A DNA stretch of 64,000 nt from Hymenobacter siberiensis (GTDB lineage Bacteria > Bacteroidota > Bacteroidia > Cytophagales > Hymenobacteraceae): positions 2,418,001 to 2,482,000 of the forward strand of contig NZ_JAHLZZ010000001.1 of the NCBI RefSeq assembly GCF_018967845.1. The letters are read 5' to 3'. Positions 34,064 through 42,683 of the stretch are shown here, in pieces (position 1 is the stretch's first letter; each line of letters opens with the position of its first letter). The notes below the pieces were generated by a model. The model was given only the letters and a program-made list of their open reading frames with translations. It searched no databases and had not been told where the DNA came from. Made by a program: the position numbers and the translations under genes.

Positions 34064-34247
34064 CGGCACCTCCTTTCGTTTCCTTGTTGTTTGGTCTGTA
34101 CCGGCGGTGTCGTTCATCAACGAGCCGCGAGTAGGCGTCTTTGTATCGGGCTGCGATGGTGATTTGACCCGCCCTGTGCGCGGGCGGCCCGTACCTTTGC
34201 TTGTCCTTACCCAGAACTATTTGACAGCTATCGAACGGCGGGTCGTT

Positions 34248-34329
34248 GCTCCGGTCCGACCGGTTGAAGTGAGCACGATTTCGCCCATACAATAACCGGT
34301 CGGACCGCCCCAGGCGGTCCGACCGGAGC
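34248..34329. repeat. GGTCCGACC palindrome
   Basis: GCTCCGGTCCGACCGGTT (34248-34265) pairs with AACCGGTCGGACC (34294-34306), and CGCCCCAGGCG links to GGTCCGACCGGAGC ending at 34329, so alternative foldings exist. The same GGTCCGACCGCC core occurs at 28665-28724 and 52758-52850. Confidence 0.75.
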
Positions 34330-34384
34330 GACGGCTCCGGGTTTGGGGAAGGGTAAGACCTTTGCCGGGCTTTATTATGGAATT

Positions 34385-35743
34385 ATGCTGAGTAATATTC
34401 GTCCTCATTTGCGGCCTACGCTGCTGCTGGCTTATCCGGTGGTGCTTTCGCAGCTGGGGCACATCATGGTAAGTTTCGTCGATTCGGTGCTGGTGGGGCG
34501 CACGGGAACCGTGCCGCTGGCCGCCGTGAGCCTGGGCGTGAACAGTACCAACGTCATCATGATTCTGGGCATTGGCCTGAGCATGGGAGCCGTGCCCCTG
34601 GTAGCCGCTGCCGATGGCCGCCGCAACCTGCCCGTGCTGGCCCGCCTGCTGGTGTCGTCCGTCTGGCTGAGCGTGTTGGCGGGGCTGGCGCTGGTCGGGC
34701 TAGGCCAGTTGGTGCCGCCGCTCATGCACTACCTCGGCCAGCCGCCAGCCGTGGAGGCCATGGCCGCGCCCTGGGTGCGGGTTATCAGCTGGTCGTTTCT
34801 GCCGTTGATGATTTTCCAGGGCTTCCGCGAGTTCGCCGAGGGGCTGGGGCTCACGCGGCAGGCCATGTGGCTCTCGGTACTGGCCAACGTGGTGAACGCC
34901 GCTTTGTGCTACGCGCTGGTTTTCGGCCACTGGGGTGCCCCCCAGATGGGGCTTATGGGCTCGGCCTGGGCCACGCTTATTGCCCGCATACTCATGGCCG
35001 CGCTCATGGCTGCGTATGTGCTTATGGCCCAGCGCCTGCATCAGTACCGTGCCGCCGTGCACAGCTGGCTGCCCGACTGGGCCACGCTGCGCCGGCTGTT
35101 CGATTTGGGCGCGCCCATCGGTGTGCAGATGGCTTTCGAAGTAGGCGCATTTGCCTCGGCCGCCATCATGATTGGCTGGCTGGGCGCAGTGCCGCTGGCC
35201 GCGCATCAGGTGGCCATCAACCTGGCTTCGATAACGTATATGGCGGCCAGCGGCATTGCGGCGGCGGCCACCATCCGGGTGGGCAAGCTGATGGGGGAAG
35301 GGAACATGCCGGCGGCGCGACAGGCCGGTTTCGCGGCCTACGTGCTGGGCTTTGGGTTTATGGCCACGATGGCGACGCTCTTTATTGCCCTGCGGCACCA
35401 GGCCCCACTGCTTTATAGCCACGATGCGGCCGTGGTGGCGCAGGCTGGCACGCTGCTGCTCATCGCGGCCCTGTTTCAGGTGTCCGATGGTTTGCAGGTG
35501 ATGGGCCTGGGCGCGCTGCGCGGGCTGGAAGACGTGAAGGTGCCTTCGGTGGTGGCCTTGCTGGCATATTGGGCGGTGGCGCTGCCGCTGGGCTACTTCT
35601 TGGGTTTTCGGCTGCATTTTGGTGCGCCGGGCGTGTGGACGGGGCTGCTGTTGGGGCTTACTATTGTGGCGGGCGTGCTGATTGTGCGCTTCCGGCGCGA
35701 AACCGCGCCGGGCTACGTGCCCGAGCCGGTATCGGCGCAGTAG
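34385..35743 (+). CDS. MATE-family multidrug efflux transporter
   Basis: The 452-residue inner-membrane protein has 12 hydrophobic segments and MATE features: LAYPVVLSQLGHIMVSFVDS in helix 1, WSFLPLMIFQGFREFAEGLG, and APIGVQMAFEVGAFASAAIM. It should export cationic drugs or metabolites with Na+ or H+. I chose MLSNIRPHLRP at 34385; the frame is open 14 codons upstream. The gap 34064-34384 holds the palindrome noted separately and a TACCTTTG at 34192-34199. Confidence 0.92.
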   Translation: MLSNIRPHLRPTLLLAYPVVLSQLGHIMVSFVDSVLVGRTGTVPLAAVSLGVNSTNVIMILGIGLSMGAVPLVAAADGRRNLPVLARLLVSSVWLSVLAGLALVGLGQLVPPLMHYLGQPPAVEAMAAPWVRVISWSFLPLMIFQGFREFAEGLGLTRQAMWLSVLANVVNAALCYALVFGHWGAPQMGLMGSAWATLIARILMAALMAAYVLMAQRLHQYRAAVHSWLPDWATLRRLFDLGAPIGVQMAFEVGAFASAAIMIGWLGAVPLAAHQVAINLASITYMAASGIAAAATIRVGKLMGEGNMPAARQAGFAAYVLGFGFMATMATLFIALRHQAPLLYSHDAAVVAQAGTLLLIAALFQVSDGLQVMGLGALRGLEDVKVPSVVALLAYWAVALPLGYFLGFRLHFGAPGVWTGLLLGLTIVAGVLIVRFRRETAPGYVPEPVSAQ

Positions 35744-35828
35744 CGCGAACTACAACGTTCGCGCTGCGGTTCGCGCTATGGCGGCCGGCAACCCGCGCCG
35801 GCCGCGTGCATCTCATTCCTTTGTCTCC

Positions 35829-36407
35829 ATGCTCTCTTTTCTGACTTCGATTTTAACGGCCGCCGTGCTGCTTCAGGGCCCGAAACCCCAGCCAGCCGCT
35901 GCTCCGGCTACCAAACCCGCGCCCGCGCCGCCCATTCCGTGGTCGGCCACGCGGCGGCTCACGATGGCCGATTTTAAGGGCCATCCCGGGCCGTCGGACC
36001 GGCTGGCGGCCCTCACCTCGGCCGATATCAAGTCCAATGCCGCCTGCCGCGATTTCGTGTTCAGCTCCACCGTAACGGCGGCATTCGACCCCAATACGTC
36101 GTGGTTTCAGAACCCCAAAACGGCTTCCGAAGCCCTGCTGCGCCACGAGCAGCTGCACTTCGATATCACCGAAGCGTATGCCCGCATTATGCGCCAGAAG
36201 CTGGTCGCCTTCGCTGCCAGGGCTGACTGCAATAAGCTCCAGCCGGCTTTCAACAACGTGACCAAGGCTGTGTATGCCGTCTGGGACAACGAACAGAACC
36301 GCTATGACCAGGAAACCGGCCATGGCCTGAACGCCGTACGCCAGGCGTTTTGGGAAAAGCAAACCCAGCTGAAACTGGAGCAGCTGAAGGCTTTCGCGGT
36401 AGAATAG
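35829..36407 (+). CDS. DUF922-like putative Zn-dependent protease, exported
   Basis: A 192-residue protein with a signal peptide (MLSFLTSILTAAVLLQG), a Pro/Ala linker, and a domain with IPWSATRRLTMADFKG and LLRHEQLHFDITEAYARIM. The HEQLH is a zinc-protease type HExxH. This fits the DUF922 family. TTCCTTTG (one base off the -7 consensus) ends 5 nt before the ATG. It is probably periplasmic; substrate unknown. Confidence 0.78.
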   Translation: MLSFLTSILTAAVLLQGPKPQPAAAPATKPAPAPPIPWSATRRLTMADFKGHPGPSDRLAALTSADIKSNAACRDFVFSSTVTAAFDPNTSWFQNPKTASEALLRHEQLHFDITEAYARIMRQKLVAFAARADCNKLQPAFNNVTKAVYAVWDNEQNRYDQETGHGLNAVRQAFWEKQTQLKLEQLKAFAVE

Positions 36408-36417
36408 GTAAAAGCCA

Positions 36418-36530
36418 GAAAACGGTCATGCTGAGCGCAGCCGAAGTATCTCTACCGCGCAACTAATCCTGCCGATTGGATTTACTATTGCGGTAGAGAT
36501 GCTTCGGCTGCGCTCAGCATGACCGTTTTC
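36418..36530. repeat. Dispersed palindrome, copy 4
   Basis: 41-bp arms (36418-36458, 36490-36530), GAAAACGGTCATGCTGAGCG to TCTCTACCGC, with one mismatch (GTATC against GCATC). Loop 31 nt with TAATCC. Lies between two plus-strand genes. Confidence 0.9.
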
Positions 36531-36546
36531 TAATTCTCCCCAAACC

Positions 36547-36900
36547 ATGGAATCTCTATCTCCCACAACCCTCACCTGGGCCGAGTTTGAGCGCGTGGAC
36601 CTGCGCGTGGGTACCATTCGGGAGGCGCGGGCTTTCCCGGAGGCGCGCCGGCCGGCGTATCAGCTGCTGATTGATTTTGGTCCGGAAATCGGCCTGAAAA
36701 AGTCCAGCGCCCAGATTACGCACCACTACACGCCGGAGGAATTGGTGGGCCGGCAGGTGCTGGCGGTGGTCAATTTTCCGCCCAAGCAGATTGGAAAGTT
36801 TTGCTCCGAAGTGCTGGTAACCGGCCTGGCCGATGCCGACGGGCATATTGTGCTAGCTGCCGTGGCTGGCCCGGTACCCAATGGGCACCAGCTGGTTTAG
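36547..36900 (+). CDS. csaA: tRNA-binding domain protein CsaA
   Basis: The 117-residue OB-fold protein has the EMAP/CsaA features FERVDLRVGTIREARAFPEA, KKSSAQITHHYTPEELVGRQ and VNFPPKQIGKFCSEVL. CsaA proteins dimerise and bind tRNA; B. subtilis CsaA was described as a chaperone for export. Length is normal. Its stop overlaps by 4 nt with the stop of the convergent DUF4296 gene. Confidence 0.9.
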   Translation: MESLSPTTLTWAEFERVDLRVGTIREARAFPEARRPAYQLLIDFGPEIGLKKSSAQITHHYTPEELVGRQVLAVVNFPPKQIGKFCSEVLVTGLADADGHIVLAAVAGPVPNGHQLV

Positions 36901-37301
36901 TTGGTTTTGGGTGGCCCCCACTGGTCGGTGGCGGGCTTGCTGGTAGGGTTGAGCTTGGTTTCCCGATGGTTGAGCGTGTCGATAACGCCGGCGTAGATTT
37001 CGTTCAGGTCCTTGCCGTGGATGCCGTAGTAGCGGTAGCTGCGCTGGAAGGCCGAGTCGGTAACTTCGTGCTTCCACAGCAGGCTTTTATGCTGCGCCAG
37101 GTACAGGGCCCGGCCCGAATCGGGCGAGAGGCGGCTGCTTTCCACCTGCGCTTCGAGCTGATGCAGGTCGGCCAGCATCTGGGCCATGTGCTCGCGGGGT
37201 ATCAAATCGGCGGGCATGGGGGGCTCTTCGGGGCGCTGGCAGGCGGGCAAAGCCAGTAGGAGAGGGACCAGGCCCAGGCAGCAGCGGCGGAATGATTTCA
37301 C
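36897..37301 (-). CDS. DUF4296 lipoprotein
   Basis: A 134-residue protein with a lipobox signal (LVPLLLALPAC), then the DUF4296 pattern: LIPREHMAQMLADLHQLEAQ and LLWKHEVTDSAFQRSYRYYG. The family is Bacteroidota-specific and uncharacterised. The start is GTG at 37301; TAACTTTG ends 4 nt before it, which supports this choice. Confidence 0.82.
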   Translation of the reverse strand: MKSFRRCCLGLVPLLLALPACQRPEEPPMPADLIPREHMAQMLADLHQLEAQVESSRLSPDSGRALYLAQHKSLLWKHEVTDSAFQRSYRYYGIHGKDLNEIYAGVIDTLNHRETKLNPTSKPATDQWGPPKTN

Positions 37302-37305
37302 GTCG

Positions 37306-37313
37306 CAAAGTTA
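37306..37313 (-). promoter_or_regulatory. -7 box directly before a GTG start
   Basis: The minus strand reads TAACTTTG, a perfect TAnnTTTG, with 4 nt to the GTG of the DUF4296 lipoprotein gene. Confidence 0.55.
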
Positions 37314-37423
37314 GCCCCGCGCCGTAGCTTCGCCATTGGAGAGTTAAAAGTTAAGAGTTGCGAACTTGATTTCTCAACTCCAATCCAACCCTTAACTCAC
37401 ACCTCACAACTCACAACTCCCCC

Positions 37424-38326
37424 ATGAACCCCTCTGTGCCCTCGGCGCTCACCGACCTGGTGCGCCGCCTGCGCCACCTCGAAATCCGCATTCGCAAAGC
37501 GGTGGAGGCCCAGCTACAGGGTGATTTTCACTCCGTATTTAAAGGTACGGGCCTGGAGTTCGACGACGTGCGCCTCTACCAGTACGGCGATGAAGTGCGC
37601 GCCATCGACTGGAACGTGAGCAGCAAGGGCCACGGCACTTTCGTGAAAACCTACAAGGAGGAGAAAGAGCAGCAGGTGCTGGTGCTGCTGGACGTGAGCG
37701 CCTCGCTGGACGTGGGCGACGGCCAGCGCCGCAAGCTCGACGTGGCCCGCGACATTGCGGGGCTGCTGGCGCTGTCGGCCGCCCGGCAGGGCTCGGCGCT
37801 GGGTTTGTTCGCGTTTTCCGACCAGAAGGAGCTGTATCTGCCGCCCGGCAAGGGGCCTCGGGCGGCATATGCGCTCATCCGCCAGCTATACTCGCTGGTG
37901 CCGGTTTCGGCCCGCACGGGGGTGGGGGCGGGCATCCGGCAGGCGCTGGGGCTGCTCAAGCGCCGCAGTTTGGTGGTGCTGGTGTCCGATTTCATTGATG
38001 GCAACTACGAGCGGGAGCTCACCATGCTGGCCCAGCGCCACGACCTGATAGTGGTGCAGCTGCAGGCCCCGCGCGAGCGCACGTTTCCGGCCTTGGGCAT
38101 TGTGCCTCTGCGCGATGCCGAAACCGGCCAGGTGCGCTGGGTGAATACCTCCAGTCTCGATTTCCGGGCCCGCCAGGAAGCCACCGCCGAGCGCCAGGAA
38201 GCAGAGCTAATAAACATCTGCCGCCGCCATCGCACCGGCTTTCTGGCCCTGGGCACGGAAGGCGATTTTGTGCCTCAGCTGGTGAATTTGTTTCGTCATC
38301 GTCGTCAATCAGGCCGCCGTGGATAA
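37424..38326 (+). CDS. DUF58 domain protein of the Bat/MoxR type
   Basis: The 300-residue protein has the DUF58 signature FKGTGLEFDDVRLYQYGDEV then RAIDWN near residue 40, and a VWA-like core (LVLLDVSASLDVG). DUF58 proteins act with MoxR ATPases and Bat membrane proteins in envelope stress or aerotolerance. The moxR gene expected upstream is not here; the gene before it is on the other strand. The next two genes are also Bat-type. An AT-rich TAACTC-type repeat fills 37338-37420. Confidence 0.88.
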   Translation: MNPSVPSALTDLVRRLRHLEIRIRKAVEAQLQGDFHSVFKGTGLEFDDVRLYQYGDEVRAIDWNVSSKGHGTFVKTYKEEKEQQVLVLLDVSASLDVGDGQRRKLDVARDIAGLLALSAARQGSALGLFAFSDQKELYLPPGKGPRAAYALIRQLYSLVPVSARTGVGAGIRQALGLLKRRSLVVLVSDFIDGNYERELTMLAQRHDLIVVQLQAPRERTFPALGIVPLRDAETGQVRWVNTSSLDFRARQEATAERQEAELINICRRHRTGFLALGTEGDFVPQLVNLFRHRRQSGRRG

Positions 38327-38355
38327 GCGCATTAGGTATTGGGGAGAGGGAAAGA

Positions 38356-38460
38356 ACGTCATGCTGAGCTTGTCGAAGCATCTCTGCCGTGTAAGTAATC
38401 AGGCCCGGCGCAACGAAGTAGAGATGCTTCGGCTGCGCTGCGCTCCGCTCAGCATGACGG
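38356..38460. repeat. Dispersed palindrome, copy 5, overlapping a gene start
   Basis: ACGTCATGCTGAGCTTGTCG to CATCTCTGCC pairs with the right arm ending CAGCATGACG. The right arm has an extra CTGCGCTGCGCTCCG insertion. The start codon of the next gene lies within it. Confidence 0.85.
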
Positions 38461-39359
38461 TTTGCTTATTGCTGGCGCTTTCCGGTATGCTAAACAGCAC
38501 CTCCGCCCAGGCTCAAACTACCCCGCCGCCCATCCCGCAGGGCCGCTTTCTGAAGCAAACAACCCTGGTGGGCGAGCCGCTCGACTACGAGCTGCGCTAC
38601 GAGCACGCGCCCGATTTGGAAGTGGTTTTTCCGGACTCACTGGCCCGGTTTGCGCCGTTTGAGTACGCGGGCAAAACCTTTTATCCCACCCGCACCCGGG
38701 GGGGCGTCAGCCTCGACCGGGCCGTGTACCACCTGCGCACGTTCCGGCTCGATTCGGTGCAAACCCTGGCCCTGCCCGTGGCCGTGCTGCAAGGGGCCGA
38801 TACGCTGAGTATTCTGCCGCCGCCCAGCCGGGTGCGCCTGCGCCGCACGGCCGCGCCGCGGCCCAATGCCACCGAGCTGCCCGACCTGCGCCAAAACCTG
38901 GCCCTGGTGCCCATTGAGCCCATTTTCAACTATCCTTACTGGATTGCCGGGGCGCTGGCGGTACTGCTGCTGCTGGCGGGGAGCGCGGCGCTGTTTCGGC
39001 AGGGGCTGGTGCGGCGCTACTCGGCCTACAAGCGGCGCAAAAACCACGGCTATTTCCTGGCGCAGTTTGCGCGGCACGTCGAGCGGTTCGAGCTCTCACG
39101 CTCGGCTACCAACGTGGAGCGGGCCGTGGTGCTCTGGAAAAACTACCTCGCCGGCCTGGAAAACAGTGGCTTGAACTCCTTCACCACCCGCGAAATCGTG
39201 GCGTATTTCGAGAATGATTCGGACGTACGTAAAGCCCTGAACGCTACCGACAAGGTGATTTACGGCAACGTGCAAACCGAAGAAGCCGCCGAAGTTGACC
39301 GCGCCTTTCAGCGCCTGCGCGGGTTTGCCGAGCGGCGGTATGCCTCGGTGACGGAGTAG
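38424..39359 (+). CDS. Membrane protein of the Bat operon
   Basis: About 311 residues: a signal peptide, a periplasmic beta-rich domain (residues about 30-165), one membrane helix (YWIAGALAVLLLLAGSAALF) and a cytoplasmic helical tail (YFLAQFARHVERFELSRSAT). It resembles the BatD-like partner usually found between DUF58 and BatA genes. The frame is open to 38319. Start MLRLRCAPLSMTV at 38424 gives a good signal peptide whose basic n-region is encoded by the palindrome; MTVCLLLALSG at 38454 is the alternative. Confidence 0.72.
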   Translation: MLRLRCAPLSMTVCLLLALSGMLNSTSAQAQTTPPPIPQGRFLKQTTLVGEPLDYELRYEHAPDLEVVFPDSLARFAPFEYAGKTFYPTRTRGGVSLDRAVYHLRTFRLDSVQTLALPVAVLQGADTLSILPPPSRVRLRRTAAPRPNATELPDLRQNLALVPIEPIFNYPYWIAGALAVLLLLAGSAALFRQGLVRRYSAYKRRKNHGYFLAQFARHVERFELSRSATNVERAVVLWKNYLAGLENSGLNSFTTREIVAYFENDSDVRKALNATDKVIYGNVQTEEAAEVDRAFQRLRGFAERRYASVTE

Positions 39360-39374
39360 CGCATACAGGTAAAA

Positions 39375-39493
39375 AAGAATGTCATGCAGAGCGCAGCGAA
39401 GCATCTTGCCCGCCACCACTAACCCAATTGGGAGGACATCATTGATTACTTGCTGCGGGCAAGATGCTTCGCTGCGCTCTGCATGACGTTCTT
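39375..39493. repeat. Dispersed palindrome, copy 6
   Basis: About 39-bp arms AAGAATGTCATGCAGAGCGC to TTGCCCGC and its complement (39455-39493), one mismatch. It lies in the gap between two Bat-operon genes. Confidence 0.9.
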
Positions 39494-39516
39494 TTGTCAT
39501 TCGTATACCATTTTAA

Positions 39517-40539
39517 TTGAACGACTTTTTCAACCTTCTGCGCTATACCACGCTGGCCGGCTACCAGTGGCAGCAGCCGCGCGTGCTGCTGCTCATTGCG
39601 GCCGTGCCGCTGCTGTTTGGGCTGCGCTGGCTGCTGGCGCGGCGGCGGGCGCAGGTGGTGGTGGCCTTTGCGCCCGGCCCCGTGCGGCGCGACTGGGCGG
39701 CCGTGCTGCGCTTCGTGCCCGATGTGGTGCTGGCCCTCGCCCTGAGCTTCGCCATTGTGGCGCTGGCCCGCCCCCAGCGCACCGATGAGCGCGTGGAGCA
39801 GTCTGGCCGGGGCATCGACCTAGTGCTGGCCCTCGATGTATCGGGCTCGATGGAAATTGAAGACCTGCGCCCCAATCGCCTCGAAGCTGCCAAGCGCATT
39901 GCCACCGATTTTGTGAATTCCCGCGCCGGCGACCGCCTGGCCCTGGTGGCTTTTGCCGGTGAAGCCTACTCCCTGGCCCCCCTCACCACCGACTACGACC
40001 TGCTGCGCGAGGACCTCGCCAGCCTGCGTGTGGGCATGATTAAGGAAGACGGCACGGCCATTGGCACGGCCCTGGGCGTGGCCACCAACCGCCTGCGCGA
40101 GTCCACGGCCAGGTCGCGGGTGTGCATTCTGCTATCGGATGGTGAGAACAACGCCGGCAGCCTCGACCCGCTGCTGGCCGCCCAGCTGGCCCACGCCTTC
40201 GGCATCCGCATCTACACCATTGGGCTGGGCAAGGACGGTTTTGTGCCCTACGGCCAGGACTCGCTGGGCCGCACCCGCTACGTGAACACCCGGCTCGACG
40301 AAACCACCATGCGCCAGCTGGCCGCCGCCGCCGATGGCCGCTTCTTCCGGGCCACCGATACGGGCGCGCTGCGCGAGGTATTCGCCCAAATCAACCGCCT
40401 CGAAAAATCCGAAATCAAGCAGCTGCGGTTTCGCAATACCAAGGATTTCTACCGGCCGTATCTGTGGCTCAGCATTGCGCTGTGGCTGCTGTGGCTGCTG
40501 CTGAAAAGCACGTTTCTGAGCAACCCGCTGGAGGATTAG
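39517..40539 (+). CDS. BatA-type VWA domain membrane protein
   Basis: The 340-residue protein has a membrane helix near residue 24, a second before residue 80, a VWA domain with the MIDAS motif LALDVSGSMEIEDL near residue 105, KEDGTAIGTALG and LLSDGENNAG, and a C-terminal membrane helix. This is the BatA layout. The start is TTG (MNDFFNLLRY). BatB and the TPR protein BatC, usually next, are absent; the following gene is PLPBP. Confidence 0.87.
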   Translation: MNDFFNLLRYTTLAGYQWQQPRVLLLIAAVPLLFGLRWLLARRRAQVVVAFAPGPVRRDWAAVLRFVPDVVLALALSFAIVALARPQRTDERVEQSGRGIDLVLALDVSGSMEIEDLRPNRLEAAKRIATDFVNSRAGDRLALVAFAGEAYSLAPLTTDYDLLREDLASLRVGMIKEDGTAIGTALGVATNRLRESTARSRVCILLSDGENNAGSLDPLLAAQLAHAFGIRIYTIGLGKDGFVPYGQDSLGRTRYVNTRLDETTMRQLAAAADGRFFRATDTGALREVFAQINRLEKSEIKQLRFRNTKDFYRPYLWLSIALWLLWLLLKSTFLSNPLED

Positions 40540-40567
40540 TGGGGTTGTTGGTTGAGGTAAAAGGACA

Positions 40568-40652
40568 TCATGCAGAGCGCAGCGAAGCATCTTTGCCTCA
40601 ATAGTAAAATCAATTAGTTGTGCGGTAAAATGCTTCGCTGCGCTCTGCATGA
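40568..40652. repeat. Dispersed palindrome, copy 7
   Basis: 26-bp arms TCATGCAGAGCGCAGCGAAG CATCTT and complement (40627-40652) with one mismatch, loop about 33 nt containing AAAATCAATTAG. Confidence 0.88.
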
Positions 40653-40682
40653 CAGTCCAACGTCATTTTATTCTGAAAAAAT

Positions 40683-41351
40683 ATGTCCATCGCCGATAAC
40701 ATCCAACGCATCAACGCCGAGCTGGCCGGCACCGCCGCCCGCCTCTGCGTCGTCACCAAAACCCACCCCGTCGAGCTGCTGCAAGAGGCCTATGCTGCCG
40801 GGGCGCGCTGCTTTGGCGAAAACCGGCCCCAGGAAATGGCCGCCAAGCAGCCCCAGCTACCTGCCGATGTGGAGTGGCACCTCATCGGCCAGCTCCAGAC
40901 CAACAAGGTGAAGCTGCTGGCCCCGTTTGTGCACACCATCCAAAGCATCGACAGCCTGAAGCTGCTGCGCGAAATCGATAAGCGTGCCGCCGAAAGCAAC
41001 CGGGTTATCAATGGCCTGCTGCAGTTTCACATCGCCGCCGAAGAAACCAAATCCGGCCTCTCGCTGGCCGAGGCCGAGGAAATGCTGGCCTCCGAAGAGT
41101 ATCAGCAATTCCGGAATGTGCGCCTTACCGGCGTGATGGGCGTGGCCACCTTCACCCCCGATGAGCACCAGCTGCGGCAGGAGTTTCAAACGCTGCACGG
41201 CTACTTCGACCACCTGAAAGCCACGTATTTTGCCGATTCGCCGGTATTCTGCGATATTTCGATGGGCATGAGCGGCGACTACGCGCTGGCCGTGGCCGAG
41301 GGCAGCACGCTGGTGCGGGTGGGCAGCGCCATTTTCGGCCGCCGGGGATAA
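40683..41351 (+). CDS. YggS/PLPBP family pyridoxal phosphate homeostasis protein
   Basis: A 222-residue alanine-racemase-fold protein binding PLP through the Lys of VVTKTHPVE near residue 25. Other family marks are GENRPQEMAAK, WHLIGQLQTNK and SMGMSGDYALAVAEGSTLVR with VGSAIFG. It buffers PLP and affects amino-acid balance; no catalysis is known. Length is normal. Confidence 0.93.
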   Translation: MSIADNIQRINAELAGTAARLCVVTKTHPVELLQEAYAAGARCFGENRPQEMAAKQPQLPADVEWHLIGQLQTNKVKLLAPFVHTIQSIDSLKLLREIDKRAAESNRVINGLLQFHIAAEETKSGLSLAEAEEMLASEEYQQFRNVRLTGVMGVATFTPDEHQLRQEFQTLHGYFDHLKATYFADSPVFCDISMGMSGDYALAVAEGSTLVRVGSAIFGRRG

Positions 41352-41484
41352 GGGGTGGCCGCGCTCGGCGAACCTCAGCGTTGGCCTCCGCGACTTCTGC
41401 GGGAACCGGTATTAGCATAAGCCACCAAGCGCGGCGGTAGAAATTATCCTATCTTCCGTCCCTCGTCCGCCGCAAATTCCCACC

Positions 41485-42669
41485 ATGCCTGCCACCACCG
41501 CGTCTTCGTTGCCCCCACCGGCCATTGTGGCCAACCAGCATATCTACGACGACTATTTCCGGGAAGAATTCACCCAAACGCTGGATGAGAACATCCTGCA
41601 GCTGCTCGACCGCGTGTGGTTCCGCTCCGAGCTGGTGGGCTTCGAGCACTTCCCGCAGCGCAACAACCCCGACCGGCCGCTCATCTTCGCCAGCAACCAT
41701 TCCGGCATGGCCTTCCCCTGGGATGCCATCGTGGCGCTGTCGCACCTGTGGCGCCACCTGCTGGCCAAGAATGGCAATATCAGTGACTTGCCGCGCCCGC
41801 TCTCGGCCCCGCTGCTCTCCCAAACCGCCCTGATGAACCCGTATCTGGTGCGCGAATTCTGGAAGAAATGCGGCAGCGTGGATGCCACGACGCTGAATTT
41901 CGAAACCATGATGTACTACCAGGACCACAACCTGATGCTGTACCCCGAGGGCGTGCCCGGCATCGGCAAGGGGTTCAACCGCAAGTACCAGATTCAGCGC
42001 CTGGCCACCAGCATGGTGCGCCTGGCCCTGCAACACGGCACCGACATCATCCCATTCTACACCATCAACGCCGAATACCTTAATCCCTACGCCTACAGCT
42101 TCGAACCAATAAACCGGCTGACCAAGAAAATCGGCATCCCATTCCTGCCCCTCACGCTACTGCTGTTGCTGGTGCTCATTCAGCCCTGGGCCTTTTACCT
42201 GGCTTTTCCGGCCAAGCTCACCTTCGTGATGGGCACCCGCATCCGCCCGTCCGACCTCACCGATAAAACCGTTGATGAGCTGACCCGCGAAGAATACCTG
42301 ACCCTGAGCGACCAGGTTCGCCAAAAAATGCAGACCGAAATAGATGCCGCCGTGCTCGCCCACGGCCAGAAACCCTACCGCTGGGCCGAGCTTTGGCAGC
42401 GCATCAAGGAAAACCGCCGCTTCTTTCCGTTTTTCCTGCCCTTCGCCTGGCCCGCCGTGTTCACCGAGTTTGAGCGCCTCTACGTGAAGGAGGGCCGCCG
42501 CAATTTCCGTATGCAGCTGGACCGGCCCGGCGCGTGGCTGAAAATGCTCTGGCGCAACCCCATAACCCTGGCCTATTTCATCCCGTTGATAGGCTGGATT
42601 CCGCTGGCAATCAAAGGCTACAAAGGCAATAAGCTGGGGCAAAAAGCCAAGGCTTACCGGAGCAATTAG
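41485..42669 (+). CDS. PlsC-type acyltransferase
   Basis: The 394-residue protein has the LPLAT motifs ASNHSGMAFPWDAIV (HX4D-like, near residue 72) and LMLYPEGVPGIG near 152, and a hydrophobic stretch near residue 225 (LTLLLLLVLIQPWAFYLAF). It probably esterifies a glycerophospholipid or related lipid at the inner membrane. It is longer than PlsC (about 245 residues), with a C-terminal extension of unknown role. Confidence 0.82.
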   Translation: MPATTASSLPPPAIVANQHIYDDYFREEFTQTLDENILQLLDRVWFRSELVGFEHFPQRNNPDRPLIFASNHSGMAFPWDAIVALSHLWRHLLAKNGNISDLPRPLSAPLLSQTALMNPYLVREFWKKCGSVDATTLNFETMMYYQDHNLMLYPEGVPGIGKGFNRKYQIQRLATSMVRLALQHGTDIIPFYTINAEYLNPYAYSFEPINRLTKKIGIPFLPLTLLLLLVLIQPWAFYLAFPAKLTFVMGTRIRPSDLTDKTVDELTREEYLTLSDQVRQKMQTEIDAAVLAHGQKPYRWAELWQRIKENRRFFPFFLPFAWPAVFTEFERLYVKEGRRNFRMQLDRPGAWLKMLWRNPITLAYFIPLIGWIPLAIKGYKGNKLGQKAKAYRSN

Positions 42670-42683
42670 CGTTGGTTTAGAAA

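Noticed and set aside
34192..34199. TACCTTTG as promoter of the MATE gene
   Set aside because: It lies 185 nt before the ATG with the palindrome in between, and the nearest TTTG is 25 nt away, too far for a good -33 element.
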